DNA of 57,592 nucleotides from Spirulina sp. SIO3F2 (GTDB lineage Bacteria > Cyanobacteriota > Cyanobacteriia > Cyanobacteriales > Spirulinaceae), in contig JAAHHN010000014.1 of NCBI GenBank assembly GCA_010672165.1, positions 1 through 57,592 of the forward strand, given 5' to 3'. Made by a program: the position numbers and the translations under genes. Shown here piece by piece: positions 9,078-18,122 of the stretch. The notes beneath the pieces were generated by a model. It made no database searches. It was given only the letters and a program-made list of their open reading frames with translations, and was not told the DNA's origin. Positions within the stretch are counted from its first letter, which is position 1. Each line of letters begins with the position of its first letter.

Positions 9078-9761
9078 ATGAAAAGATCAATCGCCATACT
9101 CTGCCTCGCTGGACTTAGTTTTTGGACTGGCATTGGTTGTGTGAACCAAGACAAAGCCAAGAGCGCCAACGCCAACCAAGATTGCCCCGAGTGCAACTTA
9201 GCAGACGCTGACTTAGCGAGGGCGGAACTGACAAGAGCGAGCTTATCAAGGGCTAGTCTGGTGCGAGCTAACCTCGAGAGAGCGCACTTGATGAAGGCTG
9301 ACCTACTGGGAGCTGATCTAGCAGAGGCGAATCTCCATAACGCAAACTTGGCAGGGGCTGACTTATGGGAAGCGAACTTGGCGAAAGCCAATCTGGAAGG
9401 AGCGAACTTGACTGGCGCTGATTTGACGAAAGCGGGTCTGCTCAGCGCAGAACTGGTAGAGGCTGACTTATATCAAGCTGAAATGAGGGAAGCGAATTTG
9501 GCAGGGGCAAACTTGACGGGAGCGGATCTAACAGGGGCTGATTTGCAGCAGGCAGGTTTGACAGAGGCTGATTTAGGCGGAACTGACCTGGTGGGAGCAG
9601 ACTTAGCAGATGCTAATCTGGCAGGAGCGAATCTGGTGGGGGCTGACCTGGCGGGGGCGAACTTAGCGGGAGCGGATCTGACGGGGGCAGACTTGGTCAG
9701 AGCAGTTTGGACAGATGGTTCCATCTGCTCCACAACTAATTGTGACGGGAAAGCTTATTAA
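9078..9761 (+). CDS. Pentapeptide-repeat protein with an export signal
   Basis: 227 residues. The N-terminus MKRSIAILCLAGLSFWTGIGC is a signal peptide, and the cysteine may be a lipidation site, although Gly at -3 is unusual for a lipobox. From about residue 44 to 213 there are 34 uninterrupted pentapeptides of the A(D/N)LxX type (LAGAD, LTGAD, LVGAD and variants), which fold into a right-handed quadrilateral beta-helix about eight to nine turns long. The C-terminus has two more cysteines (SICSTTNC). Such proteins are common in cyanobacteria and mostly of unknown function; this one probably sits in the periplasm, thylakoid lumen or on a membrane. The ATG at 9078 is chosen over the upstream in-frame start at 9003 because it begins the signal peptide. 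Confidence 0.86.
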   Translation: MKRSIAILCLAGLSFWTGIGCVNQDKAKSANANQDCPECNLADADLARAELTRASLSRASLVRANLERAHLMKADLLGADLAEANLHNANLAGADLWEANLAKANLEGANLTGADLTKAGLLSAELVEADLYQAEMREANLAGANLTGADLTGADLQQAGLTEADLGGTDLVGADLADANLAGANLVGADLAGANLAGADLTGADLVRAVWTDGSICSTTNCDGKAY

Positions 9762-9882
9762 CCAGCACCCTCATTAGGAACTGTCATCAATTAGATTGTA
9801 AACGGTCATAGTGAATGACTTACAGCCCCTTTTTGTGTTGTTTGAGTCGGGCGCTTTATCCCTTTCCTGTGAGGCTTCTAGC

Positions 9883-10018
9883 CTGCATTATTCATGACCC
9901 TCATCCAAAATCGCCGGATGCTAGACTTAACAAGTGGCGGGCAAGATGCCCGCGCTACGGACTGTAAAGCAAAAAAGCTGTAGCGCAGGCGTCCCCACCT
10001 GCCTGATGAATAATTCAG
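9883..10018. mobile_element. MITE-like element, family 3, copy 1
   Basis: Ends CTGCATTATTCATGACC and GATGAATAATTCAG are inverted repeats. The inside holds several short hairpins (GCGGGCAAGATGCCCGC and CAGGCGTCCCCACCTG). A diverged copy with the same order of segments lies at 28982-29116. No ORF. Confidence 0.72.
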
Positions 10019-10020
10019 AC

Positions 10021-10126
10021 TAGTGCAGTGTCAACTCTAAGATGTGGGGTAGGTGTTTTCTGAAGCTCTTGAATAACAAGTCTTTCCAAGGTCAGCAACC
10101 CCTCTTTTTAATTGAGACGCTGCACT
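10021..10126. mobile_element. MITE-like element, family 2, copy 2 (intact, 106 bp)
   Basis: Starts TAGTGCAGTGTCAACT and ends GAGACGCTGCACTA, imperfect inverted repeats of about 13 bases. It matches the two halves of the split copy at 6061-6295 along its whole length. No ORF. Confidence 0.82.
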
Positions 10127-10443
10127 AGTTTCACAATGACGACGCGCCCTAAAGTCCTTGCGAATCAGCAGAGGAAGTTTGCTTCAATCATGAGCAATCA
10201 GCACTAGCAAGAAGATAGCTACGAATATCGAGAAAACAGTGAATTATTGCCCAACAGCGATACCCTTAAAACTGGCAATCTACTGTCCGACTGGTAGAAC
10301 AACGCGATGCCATAATGGACTTCTCTGATGAGCTAAGAGGTTCATAATTCAACTCACCAAACCCTTGACTGGCGGGCATTTCTTCGCTCTCTTCCCCAAT
10401 GCTATGATGGGGAGATTGAATTTGTCCTCTCCTCATTCCGCTG

Positions 10444-11361
10444 ATGCATACCTTCCTGCCGATCGCTTACTTCCGTAACCAGTTTGTGCCCTTTGCTGAG
10501 GCGAATATCTCCATCGCCACCCATGCATTGCACTATGGAACTGGGGCGTTCGGTGGCTTGCGGGGTATTCCTGACCCCAACAATCCGCAGCAGATTTTGC
10601 TCTTTCGGCTCGATCGCCATTGCCAACGCCTCAGTAATAGCGCCCGCTTTCTGCAATACGACCTGCCCGCCGACAAAATCGAATACATCATCACCGACTT
10701 TATCAAGCAAAACAAACCCACCTCATCCTTCTATATCCGGCCCTTTGTCTACACTTCGGATCTCGGTATCGCTCCCCGCCTCCATAAGATCGAAAAGGAC
10801 TTCTTTGTCTATGGTTTAGAACTGGGGGATTATCTTTCACCCGAGGGCGTCACCTGCCGGATCAGTTCCTGGCATCGCCAAGAAGATCGCAGTCTACCAC
10901 TGCGGGGCAAAATCAGTGGGGCCTATATCACCTCTTCATTGGCCAAAACGGAAGCTGTGGAAGCAGGCTTTGATGAAGCAATCTTGCTCAATTCCCAGGG
11001 CAAAGTCTGCGAAGCTTCAGGCATGAATATCTTTGTGGTGCGTGACGGGCAGTTGATCACCCCTGGTTATGACCAAGACATCCTCGAAGGTATCACTCGC
11101 GCCAGCATTATCACCCTAGCCAAAGAGCTGGGCATTGAGGTGGTGGAGCGCCCAGTGGACAAAACCGAACTGCTGATCGCTGATGAGGTTTTCTTAAGCG
11201 GGACTGCTGCCAAAATCACCCCCATTAAACGGATCGAGAACTATACTCTGCCCCAAGCGAAACCCCTAACTAACCAGTTGCGAGATAAACTCACTGCGAT
11301 TACTGAAAACCGGGATGAGGGTTACAAAGACTGGGTTTATACGGTTGCATTGGATGGATGA
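10444..11361 (+). CDS. ilvE: Branched-chain amino acid aminotransferase
   Basis: Class IV PLP-dependent aminotransferase (fold type IV) of 305 residues, the usual family length. It transfers the amino group between glutamate and the 2-oxo acids of valine, leucine and isoleucine in the cytoplasm. The PLP lysine is Lys156 in LPLRGKISGAYITSS. Other family hallmarks are HALHYGTGAFGGLRG near the N-terminus, the substrate-side FYIRPFVY, and CEASGMNIFVV followed by ILEGITRASI, which holds the cofactor phosphate. The ATG at 10444 is directly before the conserved N-terminal part. No stop or frameshift interrupts it. It forms its own unit, with short element copies upstream. Confidence 0.95.
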   Translation: MHTFLPIAYFRNQFVPFAEANISIATHALHYGTGAFGGLRGIPDPNNPQQILLFRLDRHCQRLSNSARFLQYDLPADKIEYIITDFIKQNKPTSSFYIRPFVYTSDLGIAPRLHKIEKDFFVYGLELGDYLSPEGVTCRISSWHRQEDRSLPLRGKISGAYITSSLAKTEAVEAGFDEAILLNSQGKVCEASGMNIFVVRDGQLITPGYDQDILEGITRASIITLAKELGIEVVERPVDKTELLIADEVFLSGTAAKITPIKRIENYTLPQAKPLTNQLRDKLTAITENRDEGYKDWVYTVALDG

Positions 11362-11452
11362 GTAATCCAAATTAAACGCGATCGCGCCTCTGCCATTACC
11401 ATAGGTAGCAACATCTACCCCAAGCATTACCCGTTCCCAAAGTTGCTGTGCT

Positions 11453-14400
11453 ATGGCGAGTCACAAAGTCCTTATTTTGGATAGTAATACCGCAGACCGC
11501 ACCCATCTGCGTCAACTTTTGCCCAATGGCAACTATGAAATTGCGGAGGCGGGCAATGGGCAAGAGGGCCTGGCGCTCATTCACCAAGAGCGGGGGCGCA
11601 TTCGCTTTATTTTGCTCGATGCCCGATTGCCCCAGATCAATGGCTGGGAGATTGTCCAACATTTACAAGCCGACCCCAGCCTCGATCATATTCCGCTGGT
11701 AATGATGGTCGAGCAAAGCGATCGCCCTCAACCGTCCACCTATCCTTTCCTCGAAGTTCTCACCAAGCCCTTCAACCGCAAGCAGCTTAAGCAGGTGGTC
11801 AAGTCTGCGATCCAAAAGGCCAAAGCAGCTCAAGCTCAGACCATTACCGCGCCACCGAGTGAGCCCATTGTCTTTGAGCCCATTCCACCACTGGAGGAAC
11901 CTCAACCGACCATACCTGCCCCTGCTGACGCCACACCTCCGTCGCCGGATGAGGATCTGTGGTCAGGGTTTCACAGTCCCCACAAATTTCCAGAAGACTT
12001 TCCAGAAGAATTCCAGCAGCCCCCCGAGTTGCCTGAGTTGCCTGATTTATCTCTAGATGGAGAGAGTGGGGATTGGGAGGCGATCGCAGATACCACTGGC
12101 GATGATCTTGAGGTCTATACCACCTCCGATGAAGACCAAACCGCGGTTTCTGGGCTATTAACCCCAGACCCCCCTTCTCAGCCTCGCTTGGATATATCCG
12201 ATGCGCCGGATGAGTTGATGCCCGCCACTGAAGAAATTTCGACTTCTGCTGATGAAGCCGTTGACCTTGCCCCCCCAGAAACTTCCAATATTTTTGAGGT
12301 GCCCGCAGTCGGGCAATTTACTGAAGAGAGCGGGGTTTCAGCTTGGGATAGCTTTGTTGAAATTGAACCCGAATTGCCTGTTGTCGAGGCGTCAGAGCTA
12401 GCAGATTTAAGTCTAGAGTTACCGGAATTAGAAACAGCGATACCCGAGGGCGATCCCTTTGCTCTAGAGCCAGAACAGGCTACACCACAGTCAGATGCAG
12501 CGACAGCAGACCTTACGCCCGACTCCACGTTTGAGGACAACGACCTCACCCAAGTGGCAGATTTTGAATTTGATTCGGCTTTTACTGTGCCAACGCCTGC
12601 TTCCATAGAGCCGGAAGTCGCGGCATTCTCTGCTGAATCTCCCCCAACTGAATCGATTGAAAACCCAGAGCAAGATCTATTTGAATCGTTTGAGGCAGAT
12701 TTTGCAGCAACTGAAAGTCATGGCTTTGCGGAATTCTCGCCAGAAGTTGACCAAGATACCGAGCTGCCCACGGAGTTGATGATGGCCGATGAGGCATTGG
12801 CGTCTGAACTGCCAGAGGCGATCGCGGATTCCGTTGAACCTGAATCCGTGAAAGACTTTGCGACTGAAACCTCAACATCTGGGCTTAGCCCAACAACAGA
12901 TAGTCTTGAATTAGACAGTCCGGATTCCCTCGCGTCTAATCCCTTTGTGGATTTTGAAGCAGAACTGCGTGAGCTAGAACAAACACCGCTAGAAACAGAC
13001 GCTTCAGCCAGCGAGACTGTAGCAGTTCCGCCAGACTCATTAGAGTCTGAGCCGTTTACTGATTTTGAGCTGGATTCAGCCTCGCCATCTGACCGAGAGC
13101 CCGTTGTTGATGCTGATCCCTTCGAGCTAACGGTTGAAACAACCGACGAGTTTGATCCCTTTGCAGATTTTGAGGCCGACTTTGATACGCCTGACTTGGC
13201 CGTACCCGAGCCGGAACCCGCTATTGAGGAACTCAATGATATCTTTACATCGCCAGATACAGCTTCAGAAACCATTGATCCCTTTGCAGATTTTGAAACA
13301 GACTTTGATGCACCTGAGTCAGACCCTGTAATTGAAGCACCAGAAACAGTTGCGGAATCTGAGCCCGTCTTTGCACCGCCTGCTGAAACCCTAGACACAT
13401 TCAATCCATTCGCAGACCCAGAACCCGAATCCGACCCTGAGATCCCTGACCCCACGTCAATGGATTTAGAGGATTTAATGCCGACGGCTTTTATGGGTGC
13501 AGCCACAGGTGCAGCGATGGGAGCCGCGATCGCATCTGCCTCTCCTGCTCCCGAGGAGTTGGCAACAGCAGCAACTGACCCCCCAGCCCAAGATCTTGAT
13601 GAACCTGAGCATCCCAATGAACCCCTCAAACCGGTGGGGCAAATTGAGTTTAACCCCGACGATCGCCCATCTCCTCTTGAACCGGAGGCTACGCTTGAAG
13701 ATATTCCAGAGTTAACAGCAGAGACAACTGAAAAATTAACGACAGAGCCTGAGGATGACCCCTTTGCCGATTTAGATCTTGACAGTTCTTCTAACTGGCT
13801 CAATGATCCACAGTTCCAAGTCTCAGCCGAGGGAGATGGGGCCAAGCCACCCGAGATTGCTGAAGTGAAATCAGACACAGATCTCGGTGAGCCACGCTTT
13901 GAGCCGGATGCATCTGAGTCGGCTGAGTCAATCACAACTGATGGGTCTGAGCCTTTTGCACTCGATAGTGATCCGTTTGCGGTGGCTGAAGAAGAAAACA
14001 CAATTCTGGGTGATAAGTACCATGGGACTATCGAGGCAGTAGACCCCGAGCCGATCGCATCTGAAACACCCTCTGAGATAGACGAGGACAATACGATTCT
14101 CAGCGATAATCGTCTTGATAGCGCCAAAACAACCGATACCTCAGCCCTAGAAAAGCAGCTCGATGCAGCCCTAACTGAAGAGCCAGAATACACTGTCCTT
14201 GAAGATAAGCGTGAAGATGGTGACTTTGCGGGTTTTGCTTTTGAAGATGGCACGAAGCACAATCAACGCCCCCTCCTCAATGAAGGCATGGTAACGCTGC
14301 GGGGCTTTGAAGAGGTGAAGATGCGCTTTGAGAGTGCCATCACTGCTGAACGAATTGCTGCCATGCATGACGCGATCGCCTACGATGAACCCGGTTATCA

Positions 14401-15526
14401 ACTCATCTTCCAGGCCCTACGGGAAGAGTCTGGCCCGGTGCGAGAGGCTGCTGAGCAAATCGTGAGCAACCGCATTCGCCAATCGGAAAACTCTAAACCC
14501 CTGACCCAGCAAGCTTGGCTGAAGATGGAATGCCTTCAGGTGATTATGGGCCATTCCTATTGGGTGCAGACCGTGGCGATCGCCGACGACAATCGCACCT
14601 TGGTCACAGGCAGTAAGGACAGCACAATTAAGACTTGGGATCTCTTTACGGGACAAGAACTGCGCACAATTCGGGGACACAATGCCTCAGTGCTCTCCAT
14701 TGCCCTGAGCCCAGAGAGTGGCAAAATCATCAGCAGCAGCACGGACAACACTATTAAGGTCTGGGATTTTCAGTCTGGTGAGCCGATTCAAGTCATTGAT
14801 GCCACTAAACAGGATCGTCACCACAAAATCTACGTGGTGGCCTTGAGCCCCGACGGCAAGACGCTAATTAGCGCTAGTGCTGAGCAAAGCGCCAAACCCA
14901 AGTTTGAGAATGACTTAGAAGGTTTGCTGAGTTACTTGCCCTCGAAAAGCATTTCGCCCTTGCTGGGTGTGGTGAGCTTTTTCCGGCGATCGCGGGAGAT
15001 TAAACTTTGGGATGTGCAATCGGGCAAGGTGCAGGGTAATCTGCTGGGGTATTCCAAGGGCGTTACCGATCTCGCTGTAACGCCCAAGGGAGATTTGGTG
15101 GTCAGTGGCAGCCGGGACCATACGGTGAAAGTGTGGGATCTCCAAACCAAGCGCACGCTTAACACCCTCTGGGGACATACCGATGAAATCCGCTCTGTAA
15201 CCATTAGCCCAGATGGTAAGACGATCGTGAGTGGCAGCCGCGACAAAACCATTAAGATCTGGGATTTGCGTACGGGCCATGTGCTGCGGACTTTACGGGG
15301 ACATTCTCAATCGGTCACCTCGGTGGCCATTAGCCCCGATGGCAAGACAATCGTTAGCGGTAGTCGTGATGCCACTCTTAAAATCTGGGACTTTGAAACA
15401 GGCGAATATTTAAATACATTGATGGGTCATACAGACTTAATCCGGTCAGTAGCAATCAGCCCCGATGGCCAAACGATCGCCAGCGGCAGCCGAGACAATA
15501 CAATTCGGGTTTGGCGAAGTTTGTAG
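11453..15526 (+). CDS. Large receiver / acidic linker / WD40 protein
   Basis: 1357 residues. Residues 1-120 form a CheY-like receiver with Asp56 (FILLDARLP) and Lys105 (LTKPF), but the second acidic-pocket residue is Ser11 and the usual Thr/Ser switch position is Val, so phosphotransfer signalling may be altered or lost. Residues about 125-930 are a very acidic low-complexity region rich in E, D, P, S and T, with recurring DPFADFE-type motifs. Residues about 940-1020 look helical (VREAAEQIVSNRIRQ). Residues about 1027-1357 hold seven WD40 repeats (SPDGKTIVSGSRDKTIKIWD and similar), one beta-propeller; the third blade carries an insertion. Likely a cytoplasmic scaffold. A 514-codon open frame on the other strand of the linker is a composition artefact. 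Confidence 0.88.
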   Translation: MASHKVLILDSNTADRTHLRQLLPNGNYEIAEAGNGQEGLALIHQERGRIRFILLDARLPQINGWEIVQHLQADPSLDHIPLVMMVEQSDRPQPSTYPFLEVLTKPFNRKQLKQVVKSAIQKAKAAQAQTITAPPSEPIVFEPIPPLEEPQPTIPAPADATPPSPDEDLWSGFHSPHKFPEDFPEEFQQPPELPELPDLSLDGESGDWEAIADTTGDDLEVYTTSDEDQTAVSGLLTPDPPSQPRLDISDAPDELMPATEEISTSADEAVDLAPPETSNIFEVPAVGQFTEESGVSAWDSFVEIEPELPVVEASELADLSLELPELETAIPEGDPFALEPEQATPQSDAATADLTPDSTFEDNDLTQVADFEFDSAFTVPTPASIEPEVAAFSAESPPTESIENPEQDLFESFEADFAATESHGFAEFSPEVDQDTELPTELMMADEALASELPEAIADSVEPESVKDFATETSTSGLSPTTDSLELDSPDSLASNPFVDFEAELRELEQTPLETDASASETVAVPPDSLESEPFTDFELDSASPSDREPVVDADPFELTVETTDEFDPFADFEADFDTPDLAVPEPEPAIEELNDIFTSPDTASETIDPFADFETDFDAPESDPVIEAPETVAESEPVFAPPAETLDTFNPFADPEPESDPEIPDPTSMDLEDLMPTAFMGAATGAAMGAAIASASPAPEELATAATDPPAQDLDEPEHPNEPLKPVGQIEFNPDDRPSPLEPEATLEDIPELTAETTEKLTTEPEDDPFADLDLDSSSNWLNDPQFQVSAEGDGAKPPEIAEVKSDTDLGEPRFEPDASESAESITTDGSEPFALDSDPFAVAEEENTILGDKYHGTIEAVDPEPIASETPSEIDEDNTILSDNRLDSAKTTDTSALEKQLDAALTEEPEYTVLEDKREDGDFAGFAFEDGTKHNQRPLLNEGMVTLRGFEEVKMRFESAITAERIAAMHDAIAYDEPGYQLIFQALREESGPVREAAEQIVSNRIRQSENSKPLTQQAWLKMECLQVIMGHSYWVQTVAIADDNRTLVTGSKDSTIKTWDLFTGQELRTIRGHNASVLSIALSPESGKIISSSTDNTIKVWDFQSGEPIQVIDATKQDRHHKIYVVALSPDGKTLISASAEQSAKPKFENDLEGLLSYLPSKSISPLLGVVSFFRRSREIKLWDVQSGKVQGNLLGYSKGVTDLAVTPKGDLVVSGSRDHTVKVWDLQTKRTLNTLWGHTDEIRSVTISPDGKTIVSGSRDKTIKIWDLRTGHVLRTLRGHSQSVTSVAISPDGKTIVSGSRDATLKIWDFETGEYLNTLMGHTDLIRSVAISPDGQTIASGSRDNTIRVWRSL

Positions 15527-15631
15527 GGTGTTGAATTGGTAAGGAGTTTAAAGTTTAACGTCCGGCAAGGATGCATCGGTTAGAATGCGTGGGAGCTGTC
15601 TAGGATCAATAAACTGCGAACTCATAAACAA

Positions 15632-16744
15632 ATGGGAAATCTTCTTTACCTTCTCCTCGCCTTCATTCCTGTGTCGGTTGCTTCTCACTTTCTCGGCTGG
15701 GGAGAAGCGCTCACGTTTATTACAGCGGGCTTAGCGATCGTGCCCCTTGCCGCCCTGATGGGCACAGCCACTGAAGAAATTGCGGTGGTGGTGGGGCCGA
15801 ACCTGGGTGGCTTACTCAATGCCACCTTTGGCAACGCCACTGAATTGATCATTGCTCTAGTCGCGCTGAATAGTGGCTTATTGGAAGTAGTTAAAGCCAC
15901 AATCACAGGTTCGATTATCAGTAACCTCCTGCTGGTGATGGGCTTTTCGATGCTCCTTGGCGGACTCCTCTACAAAGAGCAAGAATTTCAACCCACCGCT
16001 GCCCGGATGAATGCCTCTTCTATGAACCTGGCCGTTATTGCCCTACTCGTGCCCACAGCAGTGCAATATACCTCCACAGGCGTGGGAGAAGCAGTATTGC
16101 AAAAACTCTCGATCGCGGTCGCCATCATTCTGATCCTGGTTTACATTTTGACCCTGGTCTTCTCGATGAAAACCCATGCCTATCTCTACGATGTGGGGGT
16201 TGCAGACTTAGAACTCTCAGAAGGCGAAACAGCAAGTGCAGGAGAAACCACTGAAGAAGAGGAAAAACCCAACTTCTGGCTCTGGAGTGGCGTGCTATTG
16301 GGCGTCACACTCTTAGTGGCTCTGGAATCAGAATTTCTCGTCGATTCCCTTGAAGTTGCGACCAGCAACTTGGGACTCACAGCACTCTTCACCGGGGTAA
16401 TCCTGCTCCCCATCATTGGTAACGCCGCAGAACATGCGACCGCTGTCACCGTAGCCATGAAAGACAAAATGGACTTGTCCGTTTCTGTCGCGATGGGGTC
16501 AAGCCTACAAATCGCACTCTTTGTCGCCCCCGTTCTCGTTCTGGCGGGCTGGTTCCTGGGTCAACCGATGGATCTGGACTTTAATCCGTTTGAGCTAGTG
16601 GCAGTGATGGTCGCAGTTTTGGTAGCCAATTCCGTGAGTTCTGATGGCAAGTCCAACTGGCTTGAAGGCGGTTTGTTATTGGCGACCTATTTGGTGCTGG
16701 GTTTTGCGTTCTTCTTCCATCCGGTTGTGGCCGGTTTAGGTTAG
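15632..16744 (+). CDS. cax: Calcium/proton exchanger (CaCA superfamily, CAX)
   Basis: Membrane antiporter of 370 residues that exports or sequesters Ca2+ in exchange for H+. It contains both alpha-repeat signatures: GNATELIIALVAL (c-1, near residue 67) and GNAAEHATAVTVA (c-2, near residue 265), with the essential glutamates present. The halves each have about five helices and are separated by an acidic loop (GETASAGETTEEEEKP, near residue 197), the usual acidic-motif position in CAX proteins. Length and topology are normal. It lies 105 bp downstream of the receiver/WD40 gene on the same strand and may have its own promoter. Ion specificity is inferred from the family. Confidence 0.93.
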   Translation: MGNLLYLLLAFIPVSVASHFLGWGEALTFITAGLAIVPLAALMGTATEEIAVVVGPNLGGLLNATFGNATELIIALVALNSGLLEVVKATITGSIISNLLLVMGFSMLLGGLLYKEQEFQPTAARMNASSMNLAVIALLVPTAVQYTSTGVGEAVLQKLSIAVAIILILVYILTLVFSMKTHAYLYDVGVADLELSEGETASAGETTEEEEKPNFWLWSGVLLGVTLLVALESEFLVDSLEVATSNLGLTALFTGVILLPIIGNAAEHATAVTVAMKDKMDLSVSVAMGSSLQIALFVAPVLVLAGWFLGQPMDLDFNPFELVAVMVAVLVANSVSSDGKSNWLEGGLLLATYLVLGFAFFFHPVVAGLG

Positions 16745-16750
16745 GAGCGA

Positions 16751-17737
16751 TTAGCGATTTCTAGAGAGTTGAATGGTCTTACCCAAGCGAGCCGAGTCTG
16801 ATGCCGCTTGGGCCACTTCTAGAGCAAAACAACTGGCTGCCGCAGTGGTGTAGAGTGGTGCGTCAGCCTTGAGGTGGTCAACAATATATTGCAGATCCTT
16901 GGCAAAGACCCCCCGACGACTACCAAGCGTTAGCGGTGTTTGTTGTTCACCTTGGGTCAAGATGCCTTGATTGCCCTGAAAACTGAGGCTGCCGCGATCG
17001 CCATGAATAATCAGCGATCGCTCCGACCCTGAAAACCATTCCCCTTTGCCGTAGGTGATCGTTGCAATTAAACCTTGACGAAACCGGAGTTGAGCTGAGC
17101 ACAAACAAGCTCGGTAATAGGGCGTGTCTGGAATATCTGCAAACTGCGCTTGACAACTCACCTGGGCAACCTCCCCAAAGAGATCGACAAAGCGGTTGAG
17201 TCGTGAGAGGGCAGCCATTAGGGGAAAGCCAAATTCCTGGTGGTGATAATTCCAGCGACGGGAGACGGGTTGTTTGGGGCTAAGGGTGGTGTATTGGGCA
17301 TAGATGGGGCGACCAAGGCTGGGTAGATGCTGACGCACGGTTTGGTGCAAGCTCCCAAGCAGTTCGATATGCTCCACATGGAGCAAGCGCTGCTGGGTCT
17401 GGGCAAGGGCAACAAGTTCACGGGCGAGTTGAATATCTAGCGCCAGCGGATATTCACAGACAACATGCAGACCAGTGGTTAAGGCCGCATGGGCAATGAT
17501 GCCATGGAGATGATTGGCATTGGCGATGATCACCAAATCTAGGGGACGATGCTGGAGCAAGGCAGACCATTGATCGTAATGGGCTGCTTGATGGTGGGGA
17601 TCAAGAGTCAAACAGCGATCTAGGCTATGGCTGGCGATCGCCACGACCTGAGTTGCTGGGGTGGTCTGGAGCGATCGCCAGCGTTTTTGGGCAGCATAGC
17701 CCGTACCAATAATTCCGATCTTCAGTGGGGACAACAA
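16751..17737 (-). CDS. bvdR: Biliverdin reductase (Gfo/Idh/MocA fold)
   Basis: Predicted to reduce biliverdin to bilirubin with NADPH. The 328-residue protein begins with a Rossmann dinucleotide motif GIIGTGYAAQKRW. The middle carries HVEHIELLGSLHQTVRQ, RWNYHHQEFGFPL, and AALSRLNRFVDLFGEV, which closely match, from memory, the BvdR of Synechocystis rather than generic sugar oxidoreductases of this fold; the C-terminal HGDRGSLSFQG and GSRRGVF also fit. In cyanobacteria the enzyme influences phycobilisome assembly or bilin supply. It is transcribed away from petF, with a 385-bp shared upstream region, and its 3' end meets cax at 6 bp. A generic Gfo/Idh oxidoreductase is the alternative. Confidence 0.85.
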   Translation of the reverse strand: MLSPLKIGIIGTGYAAQKRWRSLQTTPATQVVAIASHSLDRCLTLDPHHQAAHYDQWSALLQHRPLDLVIIANANHLHGIIAHAALTTGLHVVCEYPLALDIQLARELVALAQTQQRLLHVEHIELLGSLHQTVRQHLPSLGRPIYAQYTTLSPKQPVSRRWNYHHQEFGFPLMAALSRLNRFVDLFGEVAQVSCQAQFADIPDTPYYRACLCSAQLRFRQGLIATITYGKGEWFSGSERSLIIHGDRGSLSFQGNQGILTQGEQQTPLTLGSRRGVFAKDLQYIVDHLKADAPLYTTAAASCFALEVAQAASDSARLGKTIQLSRNR

Positions 17738-17788
17738 AGTAGACAGAGCAAAGTTGGTTAACAGACAAGAGTCTTTGGATTACGTATT

Positions 17789-17825
17789 TTGTATCGTCTT
17801 ATATCTATAGTATAAGTAGATACAA
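17789..17825. promoter_or_regulatory. Imperfect palindrome in the bvdR/petF divergent region
   Basis: Arms TTGTATCGTCTTATA and TATAAGTAGATACAA are inverted repeats (13 of 15 positions pair) around a 7-base centre. The site lies 52 bp upstream of bvdR, in a region without other structure, and could be an operator or a stem-loop in the leader. Function is inferred from position and symmetry alone. Confidence 0.45.
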
Positions 17826-18122
17826 TCTAAACGATTTAAGGGGTGACTTCCCAGGTTATGGGCTGGGCGAATAAGCAGAACACCTTGGCTCACCTTGCTT
17901 GTATCGTTTTTAGTTGATTCCTTGGTTAATCGTTATTTCCTGAGTTTGACCGAAAATCGAGATAACAGCCCCTTATATTACGACAAATTAAGAATCTCAT
18001 TTCTAATGCTGTCCAATCCGGGCGAGATTTTCCCTTAGTATCAGACATGAACTACGACTCTTTCTAAATGAGTCCGGCAGCCTGGGCTGCAATCCACCTA
18101 TCTACGAGGAGTTCCAAGAACA

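Larger units (their letters stand above)
9777..10149. mobile_element. MITE-like element, family 1, copy B, carrying two other inserted elements
   Basis: The left part (9777-9882, GGAACTGTCATCAATTAG through CCTGTGAGGCTTCTA) matches the left two-thirds of the family-1 copies at 35665 and 38748. The matching right end (CAATGACGACGCGCCC) appears only at about 10132-10149. TA flanks both outer ends (9775-9776 and 10150-10151). The material between is accounted for by a family-3 element (9883-10018) and a family-2 element (10021-10126), so the locus is a three-layer insertion. Confidence 0.78.

Noticed and set aside
9473-9733. Antisense frames of Ser/Pro/Ala repeats under the pentapeptide gene
   Set aside because: They are shadows produced by the repeated codons of the real gene.
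12081-12090. Frequent GCGATCGC octamers, for example here
   Set aside because: These are the HIP1 palindromes common in cyanobacterial genomes and are spread over coding DNA; they are a lineage mark, not a local feature.
12718-14262. A 514-codon open frame on the minus strand
   Set aside because: It lies antisense to the acidic linker of the receiver/WD40 gene. The Ser/Gly/Ala-rich translation mirrors the biased codon use of the real gene, with no domain.
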